Source: Prostheceraeus crozeri (lineage: Eukaryota; Platyhelminthes; Polycladida; Euryleptidae). From it: a stretch of 64,000 nucleotides of DNA. The stretch spans positions 1 through 64,000 of the forward strand of contig CAJQUW010001989.1 in the NCBI GenBank assembly GCA_907163375.1, in the 5' to 3' direction. The notes below the pieces were generated by a model. It was not told where the DNA came from, searched no databases, and saw only the letters and a list, made by a program, of their open reading frames with translations. Positions 35,001 to 47,000 of the stretch are shown piece by piece (position 1 is the first letter of the stretch; each line of letters begins with the position of its first letter). The translations under genes were made by a program, and so were the position numbers.

Positions 35001-38000
35001 TTTCTGTATCCCTTGATAAAGGCTAAGCCGAAATATTGGGAATAAAATTACTACATGGTCGCAGAAAATTGCTTTTATTGCTCCTTACAAAATGAATGAA
35101 TCCCGACCGATGGCAACAAAAAAATCAAATTTAATTATAGTTCATACAGGCGCTCGTGATTCTCTCCATTGTTTTCATCAGTGACGATTGAGTGGAGAAA
35201 TTTCGCCTGTATTCTCGGCTGTATGGTCTACTCTGGTTGAAACAAACATGTATTTGTGACTACTCATGAATCTTGACGTTGTTGCTGCTTGCCAACCTGA
35301 AATGCAAAGCTGAAATACTAAAAGATAACAATTAATTGATTGGAATAGGAAAATGCAGCAATTATTTAATTGGATTTGGAAAAATTATCGATTAATTGCC
35401 GATTAAATGAAGAATTGATTGATGCTAATGCTCGAAGAATCAATCACAATTAATTGATGACACAAAATACAAATGATCGATAGCCTTCACTAATTTAGTA
35501 TTTCCAATCCCTGCTTTAGGTCTACTGCATAGATATACCTATTTGAAAATATATTTCAGTCACACGGAGCGGTGAAAAGCCAAAGTTCCCAGATAGCACA
35601 TGATTTCGATTCATGGCATATACAGATCCTTGAAGAAAAAACTGAGTACAATTTCCTCCGAGCGAAGTTCTGCCTGCAATCATCTCTAAGTGGACAAGAG
35701 CCAGTACAACCAACTATCGTTTTTGTGCAGTGAAATATTAGGGAGATGCCAACTTTCTTATTGAGTGGTGGTGATAGATTCTACATCATGTCTCGAACAG
35801 ACATTCTTGTTGGAGTGAGAGTAGCCTATTGGCGCCATCCGAACATCGACCGTTGAAGGCGCTAGACGCCGAAGACTTATCCTGCCGACGCGTTTAACCT
35901 TTACTTTACTACATCGGCCTATAAATTAAAAAAAGGGAGCTTTGATTCTAATTTTTCTCTCGCTTTCTCTGAAAAGATTTTTCATTGCCATAGTTATGGA
36001 ACTGCCATTAGTGGTAATTCACTAGAGCACACACATTTTTGTGAATCTGTTTGGAGTTTCCCGTCTTTTCTCTTGTTTTCTATCAGCATTCACGAATTCT
36101 GGCTCAGAAATAACGATTTCTGGTTAGCTTTATTATGTCTGGGACAACTTGAGCGGAGAAGGTTACTTTTTGTGTGAAGATGAGGTTTAGTTAGGCAATA
36201 GGAACTAGTGATGCTTGCCCAGAGGGGTTCAACTATGACACGATGTAACCAGTCGAATTCATCATACCTTCTGCTTACAGTATTTTAGTGCATTGGACTA
36301 GTATGGTGTTTATAACTTGGTCATATTCACAGAATTTCCGCAACTTCGCTGATTCTGTGATGCTGAATGAACTTGATGAACTTAATCTCATTGACCCGTA
36401 AAGGTTGTCAGCGCAACACAATATAAATTAAAATAGAGATAATAACATTGATAACAGCAACGCTATCTAGTTTTGCACAAACTTAAGCTTCGATTTAGCA
36501 CGCAGATAATTCTGTTATAAGATCATTTTTTTATCGAATTAATATGTTGCTTCGGATTTTCTCATTAACCAAGTGGTCACCGTGGTCTAACAGGATTCTG
36601 GTAACAAAAACTTCCATCACTAGGCCTATACTATTTGATTGATCCGATTTTATGTATAGTTTCTTGCTTTCTGGATCTCAAAAGTTAGCACGTTCAGTAA
36701 TTTTTCATTATTGGAAACATCAATATTTAGTCTTTCTTGTTTCCTTATTGAATTTTCATATTTAGGACGAATTCTGCATCGAATTCTCAAATTTTGGACC
36801 TGATAATTTGTCCACCGTTCATATCGTCTTGGAAATTCTTCTTGACTTATTAGTTATTTAGCCTACGTAACAAGTACAAAGTATCCATCTTTATTGCATT
36901 TTTCGAGATCATCATGTCTATGCACGATCCCGCAGGGCGTAATTTTTATAATCCGAGAATAATGCAATTAAGATGGATATCATTACACGAGTTGCGTAAG
37001 TAACTTTCTATTTCACAGGATTGTCAGAATCTATGACCATCAGAATTTTATAGCTGTCAAAAAATCTATCTCTATTTGTTACATAGAAGTGGGTAATAGT
37101 ACACTAGAATGGAAGTTTGATATCTTGCCTACGTGCAATGATGGTACATGGAAAAATCTATGGTCTGTAGATCATATTCGATCTAAAACATTATATCATA
37201 GTCAGACTATTTGCCAAGTTGGTTGTGGAAGTTGTTGACAGCAAATTGCAGGATTTTCATGAAGAGAATTTTAAGTGAGATGGTATAGCATTGTTTCATA
37301 TGAAATAGGCTACTATTCCATGGATTGATATACTGTGTCTATTTGTGGCAGTCATTGACAGCCATTACAATTTTTCAATACTGGAATGCGAATCAAAAAT
37401 TGGTTGAGTCATAATCGAAAGTGGTCTGTGTACTGGTTGCAAGAATATCTCAAGAATTCAAAGATAGAAATTCTAATTATTGGATGATTTCTCCTTCAAG
37501 CGGTTAAGAGACCTAGAGCTATTCTGGAATAAGCACATTATTCTAAATTACTACTAAATGAAAAATACTAAATGACTTATGTGATATAGTGTGATGATAT
37601 TTTGGAAGCAGATATTCGAAAGCATGCAAAGGTTTTGAAAATTGTTCAAATATATTGAACAGGGTAATCCTTTTAAGTAAAATGAATACTCTGAGATTTC
37701 TTGGCCTCTGATTTCAAGCTGGAGCAATGCATGCTCAGTAAATCGATATTACAAGTTGCGCATGCGTCTGATTATACTCTTGATTGATTATAGGAGCGGT
37801 ATTTCAAAATGATGAACGTACAGAACGTTTTGCAGGATTTCCTTTGTCATCCTGCCGCTGCAGCATTTCGTAAATTCACTATTGCTTTTGTGTACAGGAT
37901 CTTTGGACTAAGTGCAACAATCCAGATCACAAATTGACTTGATAATTGAAAATGCCAACCAGAAAACAAGAAAGCCAGCTCGCAAAATTTGCTTTTTGCC

Positions 38001-41000
38001 CCAACTAAGTTCCCCGGCGTGTGCCATAATTTTTATGCAATTTCTATTCTAGGACTTTCTATGGTATTGTTAATTTCTATGATTTGTTATGTAATTGTAG
38101 ATATCAGCGGTATTTCTTGAGATTTCCATGTAGAATTTACCGTTTTAGGGGATGAAAGACTTTCTATTTGCTATTATCAAACTCCCTTCCTATCTCCACT
38201 ATGTTGAACTATGCGTTCTACATTTTCTAATGTAGAACGGAATTTCTATGAATCAAAATACATGTAATCCAATGGGCTACCGTGCTACATTTTTTTACCC
38301 TACAATGCACCCAAATTGCAAGTAAGCTTAGATGATATCTTGGGTATAGATAATAAGGCTACACCTCATGCAAATGCCAGTTAAATATCGGTTCACTTGA
38401 AATTCAAATGAAGGAAATGCACATAGAAGTAGATAATAGTACTTTCTATGGTATTGTTAATTTCTATGGAAATGCATGACATCAATATTGGATAGGCTAT
38501 CTACTAGGACTTTGGATGCCATGGAAAGCCAACCACGTTTGTGTTCTTAGCAGATTGTCTATATCGTCACTGGTCCATAGAGTTCATTGACATTTCTTGA
38601 TCGTTTGATAATAGTGATATAACTACTCCATCTGTACTACCATAGAAAGATGTAGCACTCGGCTTCGCCTCGTGCTACATTTTCTGTGGTAGTACAGATG
38701 TCGTAGTTATATCACTATAATGTATTTCAATGAAAGAGTGCAATAAAGACAGCTAATTGCCATCCTTGAAATTTATGCACTCTTTGGAGAACATGAACTT
38801 TATTATGGAAGGAATAATCGTGGACATTATTATACAGTGAATTATGAAATGATGCATGTAATTGATATTATGAACGATGGATGAGATTGATAAAAAATAT
38901 GTAAAATGTGCATGTCTGCAGTTCGCTTCACACAGATTTCTTGTAATTTCAATTTGAAAAATTGTTTTATTAGATCATTTCTGAATTTCACAAGATGAAT
39001 TCAGCGAAAATGGAGGCAGCAGCGCAGAATCCATTTCCACATCTTTTGTTCTGAATGTTTCATTTTTGAAGTGATAAATAAAAACGCTTTGTGTTTTCAC
39101 TGACGTGAATGTAGAATGATAGTTTTGAGTGTGTTCCTGATGATCAGCATCATGACATGACACAAATCGTAACAACTACGCAACTAATTATTACTGGAAG
39201 AGCTATTTTTAGCCTGCATGATGAACGCTGATGTAGAATAAGTAATACCATCAGCTGATGAAAGTTGATCTACAAATCATGACTTTGCAAATTGTGGTGT
39301 GTAATTGTTTACTGTGGTCACCTTATCTCAACATAACAAGTTCCGATTGTGAAGCTTGTTGATTTATTCAACAGTTCGAATCTGTTGATAGGAGAATATC
39401 GCTCCTTTTCGAAAACATGCATTTCAGTCACAGGAATGCAATGAGTTATTGTCGCACAGTAACGTCAACTTGTCGCTCAATAGCAGTGTAAGAAGTCACA
39501 GCCCAGGATGTTCTAATTCATTTCCACCCACCACAGAATTAGATTGTTTAATCGTATCATTTTGCTAGAAGTGCAAACAGATGGCACATGCAGGAACTTA
39601 ATAAGTGGGGAAAAAGAAATTTTTAATACCTTACAGAGATAGGAAAAATAGTCGTGCGTCGCTTGCGGATTGCTCTGAATTCCTTTAAATGCTCCGATCG
39701 CCACAACTCCTTCAGATTCGAAGAATTCAGATAATTGCTCAAAAGTTTTCTCGATAATGTTGGGCCCTCCGATCATTTTTTAAAAAGTTAGCAGGCGCAT
39801 GAAAAAACGTTCACAAACTTCTCTGTAGAACTTGACATCGTCTGTGTCTCTTTGCTGTGTGATCTGGTTGATAACAGTCACTGAAACTTTGCACAATTTG
39901 GCGTGTTTAATGTTGAAATGGCTGCTCATTGTTCGATTGCTATGGTATTATGTACCATTTCATTTACGTTGTATGTTCCAATACTTCCCTTCTAGTCAAA
40001 CAGAACAAGAGACGAGCTGTCTAATTCTGTGGCACCCACACTTAAGAGACTGACAGGTATGACAAGTGCGACTTCTTTGCAAGTGTGATGCACCACATTG
40101 AACCAATTTCTATGTAATTGCAGTAATTCTACCTTAACAATTGAACAATTAGAACCAAAAATGAATGAGTTTCAAACATAGATGTCTTCTAACTTTGTTT
40201 CCTGTTACTGAAGGGTAAGATAAACATTTCAAAGATTAGAAGATCCGTCTGAACTGATTTCTGAGCAGGAAAGTCTTGGATTGCGATGTCTAAAGAGAAA
40301 ACTTTCAGAGGCTTGCTCTGGTTGATCATTATATGTCATAGAAGTCCATTCTCTCCATCATGGCAACGGCAACTGAAAGTCAATCATGAAGTTAGCTACA
40401 TAGAAAATAGAAAACACAACAGAGTGATAGAGAACATTCGGATAAGTTGACAAAGAACGCTTCCTATACCTAAGGCCTCAGCCACACTGAAAGCAAAGCA
40501 AACACGAGCGTCTCGAGCAAACGTATGTCCGCAAGCTATTAATCGCTCTCGTTTGCTCGTTTGCTTTGCTCGTAGTGTGGCAGTAATGATGACTTTATAT
40601 TTGCTGCAATGCACTTTGCTCGGAGACGCTTGGAAAAGCTCGCAGTGTGGCTGAAGCCTAAGTCATGGATATCTGTCTGAATGCAGCAGTCTTCGGTAGA
40701 AATTGAGCGTCATGAGTCTATGACAAACCGACAAACCAAGTAGACAATGAAATTCAGTCTGTCGATAGTTTAGAAACGCTTTCATAAATCATCGGTCACG
40801 CGGTCCGATATCGATGATTCATACAACTCAAACATCGAGGAAGTGTGCAAGTGAGTGAGTGAGTGAATTTACATCTGCTTTCCCTTACTGACAAAAGGTC
40901 ATCTCAATTTTCTGAAAATGCATATGCATAAATATATCTATCCTAATTTTCATCAAAAATGCTAAGATAGGTGTTCAAGGGAGCCGTCTCGACCACTGTG

Positions 41001-44000
41001 GAATGAGGAATTGCTTCAGCACGCTTTTATTGTTGTTGGTGTGGTCTCCGTGGCACAGTGGTTAAGTACTTGGCCTAGCGATCCTTTGGTCTAGAAGTCG
41101 AGCCCCAAAAGTGTCATTGGAAGTCGGCAAGAGCTACTACAAGTTACACAACGCTCCAGAGAAGTCTGATTATATCAGTAGCACCGTCCAGGCCTGAGTT
41201 TGGTGGAGTAGTGACGTTAAAGCATCATAACCTCCTTCTATCACTCAGTAGGACATTATCAGCTTCAGATTATTATATGCATAATCCAAAAATTTGCATT
41301 GCGGCAATGGAGACAGTACATTATCACAGTACAGTATGTTCCAATGGGATTTCAATGCTAAAGCAGATAATGTCCGGAAAAATATCTATATGCATAAGAA
41401 CCCTAGAGATATAATGGGCATGAACCCTAGACATGTTTATAGCCCCAGAACCATAGAAAGAGGTTAAGCTAGATATTGTACAACATTTATCACTTAGTAC
41501 AGCTATATCAATTTCAGTTGGGCCATAGAAAGAGGTTATGCTAGATATTGTACTCATATTGGAATCATTGACATAAAATGTCCTTGGCGCTACGCGCCTC
41601 GGAATTCTATGCCAATAATTCCAATATTCGTACAATATCTAACACATATTTCACTGTTGCTGGCAATTTCGGCAGATCCATAATTAACACATATATTCTC
41701 AATGTTCCTTTAAAACGACACGAAAATCACATGTTTTATAATAAATTTGCAGATGGTTGCTGCATATTTTATGCAAGCTGAGGCTAGCATGTCAATACCA
41801 GGATATGTTTATTTAAATATATTGTTAGGATAAGTCATTTATAGAGTTTCGCTTAGTTTGGCGCCACATTTAAATTTGAATGCTTTTTAAGATGGCGTGG
41901 CCCCCACGGCAATCGAAAGGCACTACTATCAAACGAAAGTTGCGGAACTTTTTCTCCTAGTTTTGCATTTATATAGTGTCCAGGGATCGTGATATCTCAG
42001 TAGTGCTTGATATTGTAATTGACATTTTGGGTGTTAATTACAATCCTTTGTTTTGATTGTCATTGAAATGCTCGATATTTCCGTTTTCAGGTGAAATGAA
42101 GCCAGACCCACCAGAACTGCTCCCTCTGGAGTCTCGTTGCCGTCAGATGGCCCCTCTGATTGATAATGAGCTGGAGAAGATCGATCGTCGTCATAATACG
42201 TTGGCTGAAATGAACGTGCGACTGATGGAGGCGCTGCAAATGTACAACCAGCTGATGGCAGCTGGTTCTGGTCCTTCCATGCCAATGATGGGCACTATGA
42301 AAATGGAAGTGCCTCCCGGTGCTATGCCGCCTCCTCCTGGTCAGATGGTCGCTCCACCCGTTCACCCACAACCAACGATGCTTCCTCAGATGCCTGGCCC
42401 ACCTCCTGCTCAGAGCCAAGCACCCCCACAACCCTCCATGATGTTCCCCCCACCTGGCATGTATATGCCGCCCCCACAGGGCAACAACAATGCAGCGATA
42501 GAGTCTCAGCCGGTGACACAGCAGAACGGGTGAGTTCTCTTCAAAGTTGGGAGGGGATGTCACCGATGATTGCTGGTGGTGGGTGATGACAACCTCAGAC
42601 CTTCTACGCTGGCATAAAACCTCAAACCCTAAATTTCAGCAATTTGAGAAAAGCCTAGAATTAAAGGGCTTTCACACGTATGCGAATTCGATCGTGAATA
42701 ACGGAGAGTTAAAAATATTTTCCTATGTGCCACCAGTCGTCCCAGATTCTCACAAGAATTCGAATCAATTCCCAACAATTCCCACAGTTCTTCAAAGTTC
42801 GCCAACTGACGGAGCATTTTTTGAAATTTCTTAAGCCATTCGCATAACACGGCGATGTGGTTACGAACGATCGCGAATTCTAAATTCGCCGTGGTTCGCA
42901 AACGAATTCGCATACGTGTTAAATTAAACCTTAAAAATCATAAACTGGAAACTTGATGAAAACCAAAATTTTTTCCGGAACAGCATGTGACGCCTGCAAT
43001 CCCCAATCTGATTAAGATAACTGTCTTCTTTTCTCAGCAACTGTTCCTTGAAAATTCATTGAAAGTTTTGTTATTAACGTTATTAAAAGATTCTTCATTT
43101 GAGCTCTGTGAAAAAAGAAAATGTTTCAACTGTATTGCGAGCTGTCGATAGCAAAACATATCTGGGTGCATTTTTTTTTAATTTGTATTGTTCATTATGA
43201 TCAGTCTTTAAGGTTGTGGAGGGGATAGCAACCCACTTAGTAGAATTGCATGTGATGTCCGAGAGAGCCATCGGAAGTCACTGACGGCTTGCTGGTCAGT
43301 GGGTGATGACAAACTAAGACCTTATGCGCTGACTCAAAACATCAAAATCCTAATTTTTTGCAGTTTGAGAGAAAAACCTAAAATTTGCATGGACAAATTC
43401 CAGTCGCAACGTTTTCTATCATTGGCGAGTAGGTCATTATTAGAAAATTAATTTTATCTAATGTTTATTGTAGTTGAGGCATGGCCTGATTACATGTAAC
43501 AGCCGTTGGTTAATGTTATTTTTACTATCAGAGATTTTTGGACTATTTGTTCCATGTCACACGGGACAAAATGTAGAGTTTTTTTTTCTTCAATATTCTG
43601 TGATTTGATTGAAGTTATCAGTAATATGGTCAAAGTTCACCATGTCGTACAGGACAGATTTATCCACCGTCTGAAATAATTCATTTACTACATTTCCCAG
43701 TGAATCCTCAATTAATTAATTAAGAGTGCTACAATCGTCCAAATGAAATTTTATAGAAACTATGCAATAGATAGAAACATGCATTGGTGACACCGAAGCA
43801 CCTAAAAGTCGATATTCGGTGCTTTCCTGAACAAAATGGCCTTTTGGACAAATACCGCAAAAAATCATGGAAACAAGTGTATAAGATAGGAATCAGTGGA
43901 TGTTTGATGTGTCTGGGAGTATTTTGAAGTACAAAACTCATTACGAAGAACAGAACGACATCTGAGACTAAATGTAATTTCTGACGTCTGTCCGCTTTTC

Positions 44001-47000
44001 CGTGGAATTGTCCACATTCATTTGCACTTGCGTAAACCTTCAAAAGCTGAAACTGAAAACTTCAAAACCAAAATTTTCCCAAGACAACATGTGAGGCCTG
44101 CAATCCCCAGCCTGATTGAGATAACTGTCTTCTTTCCGTAACAGCTATTCCTTTAAACTTCATTGAACGTTTTGTTATAAACATTATTGAAAGATCTTTC
44201 ATTTCAGTTCTGCGGGTACATTTTTCTGCTTTGAATTATTCATTATGATTGGAAAGATTAAGTACTTTTTGCTCTTATACATATGCCTATTAACGTATAC
44301 AACGTACTATTAATTTCGGCTGTATTCCATAGTCATTCTCAAGCAAGAAGGAAATTAATATAAAATGTGCAAATTTCAAAATGTAGTGAATTCAGCATCA
44401 AAGACATAGTAATCACGATACAGCGCATCGGATAAAGTGCTCGTGATGTTCCACCTCAACCTGAATTGTACATCCTCATTCCGACTATTTATTGCAGGCT
44501 TCTGCTTTCTGATTAGTATTGATTCTTTTAACCGTTTAGAGTCGGACATAAGAAGGCATGGTCAAATGTTGGTGGCAAGTGACAAAACGCTGCCAATGGG
44601 GTCTAAATAAGACTAATATGGTTAATAATTAAAAGTTCAGTGTGTACTTTTCGAGATATAGCAATGTTCCACAAATGGAACGTTGGACACTTAAGGGTGT
44701 GTGAATCTACATATTTTTTACCATGCTGATGATTTTTGATGGTCTTTTCTCGTAAATACAAATTATCGCCCATATAACATTTCCCCACATAGAATGCACA
44801 CTTTTCAGGTTCCAATATATTACAGATCAATATTTGCAGAATGTTTTTTTCAAGAAAACAATCAGGCGTATGTCTTTGTAAAATTGCAAAATGCGAACTA
44901 CTGTGTGTGGAAATAAGCGAAGCAATTTTCGTGTAGTCTCTTATCGCATTTCGAGCATTTCTTTTTTGTGTTCTTCTGGCACAAGTTGCACCCTCCTTGT
45001 GTCGTTGACTCGATGAAATGGTTAACACCATCATAGCGAATGGAGCTTGAGGCTGGTGCCGTGTGACCTCCTAGGCGTCTGCGCTGTCCAATCGCATCAT
45101 ATTTCAGCAGAGCCATGACCAACTGCCGTCTGTACTCCACGTGGCTCATCGCGTGGTCATCCGTTAAGTACTGATGTATCCGCCAACTTGCGACGACCGC
45201 CACGTTCAAAGCGTTACTGAAATGGTTCCAGTACCACTTTCTCGTACGAAGCCTTGGGCGGTAGGAGCCCAAGAGACGGTCCATAACATCGGCACCTCCC
45301 ATATACTGGTTGTATGAGCGAACCAACCTTGACTGCGCAACGTCTTTCCTACGTTTCTCTTTCGTGCTCCATCGCTTCACCTTAGTAGTTGGAGTGGCTA
45401 CTTTGAAATTGCTTGCAATATTCACAGCAGCATTATCCTTCCATTGGCATACGAATACTGTTCCATCAGAACGAAAATCAAAGGTGCCCTTTTTTTTTCT
45501 TCATCATTTGTTTGCCAAGGGGACATCTGTTCATGCTATTCTCTCTTATGGTGCCAGTGGCTCTAATGCCTTTCGAAGATAAGTCAGAGAGTAATTTATG
45601 GCTGGTGAAAAAATTGTCAAAATACACTGCATGATGCTCTGCTGCTTCCACCACATCCAGTAATTCCGCAACTACGCGTGACCCCATAGGATCTGGGGAT
45701 TTCTCATATTTTCCACTATACAAAAGAAGACAAAACGGATATCCGTCGGGAGTACAGAGTGACCAAATCTTGTAGCCAAAGCGTATTGGCTTCCCCTTTA
45801 TAAACATGCTTCAAGAATGATGTCCATAGTAAGGTACCATGGATTCGTCAATACTCAAATGTTCATCAAAAACTCCAAATTGAGAAAATTGCTGGTTCAA
45901 ATGATCATAGAGGGGTCTGATTTTCGAATACTTATCTCCTGGTGTTAGACGATTATTATCAACAAAATGAATGTTGGTCTTGATTTTCTTGAAGCGGTCT
46001 CTGGACATGACTTGACTGACTAGATCAAAGCGCAAGTCTGATGCAGTCGTCCAATACGCATTTTCGAAGAGTAGAATATGGTATCCACTCAAAATCAAAA
46101 TTCCCAAAAAGCGCAAGAGCTCATCCTCAGATACATTGAGCGGAGAACCTGTTGAAAGATCAAATGCTCTTACAAAATTTAGACCCAGGATAGAATATTC
46201 GATTAAAAATCGTCGCATTTTAGACATGAGAATAGTGGACTTCAACTGATAAGTAGGCCTATTATGTAATACAAGATGCGTAATGTTGAATATTTTTTAT
46301 GAATTCACGTCAATTTCGTTTATTTACACTTTTGGATTCTATTGACCACAAATAACTAGAAGACGAATAGTCTTGAAGTTTGAAATGTTCAAATTTAGTC
46401 TTTGGGATATTTTGTTTGATTGTACATACATACATGTACATTTGCATTCGATTTACCTGGTTTACATGTACGTGTACATAACATACATACACAGCTAGCT
46501 CATAATTTCACTTTTTACCCCAGCTAATCAGCAGTCGGTCGTAACCAGTCCTTTTTATCAATCCTTTATGTTCTTTCGTTTTTTAGTACAGAACAAAATG
46601 AAAAGGCACACATCATGCAGCTGCTAGCTACGTGTAGCACGTGCAATGCGTGAATAGACCTGTGTACATATCATAGGCTTTTGCATGAGAAGCACGTGAC
46701 TGTCTACTTAAAATATTTACGAAAGAACATACATGTAATGCATTCAGACCCTAACCTTTCACAATATGTAGAATCGAAATTCGAAACAGAAAAAGTGGAT
46801 GGGTGTAGTAGGTGTGGACTGGTCCCCGCTATTTGCATTTGCATAGGCTACATGTAGGCCTTCTATCAATAAGATAACCATGTACATGTATAATGATGCG
46901 ATTTAATGTACGTATAATAACACAGATAGGTACATGCTGATTACCTTTTTGAAGTGAATACCCATTGGTAAGTTGAGCCACTTCCTGTAACAATTCCTCC

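Noticed and set aside
40396-40614. Minus-strand frame with [16 protein letters not shown]
   Set aside because: Lies across the inverted GAGCAAACG field of a short MITE.
42087-42563. Long minus-strand frame opposite STAM exon 8
   Set aside because: Its H/R/W-rich composition is the mirror of the Pro/Met-rich coding strand; there is no domain, and the splice signals fit the plus strand.
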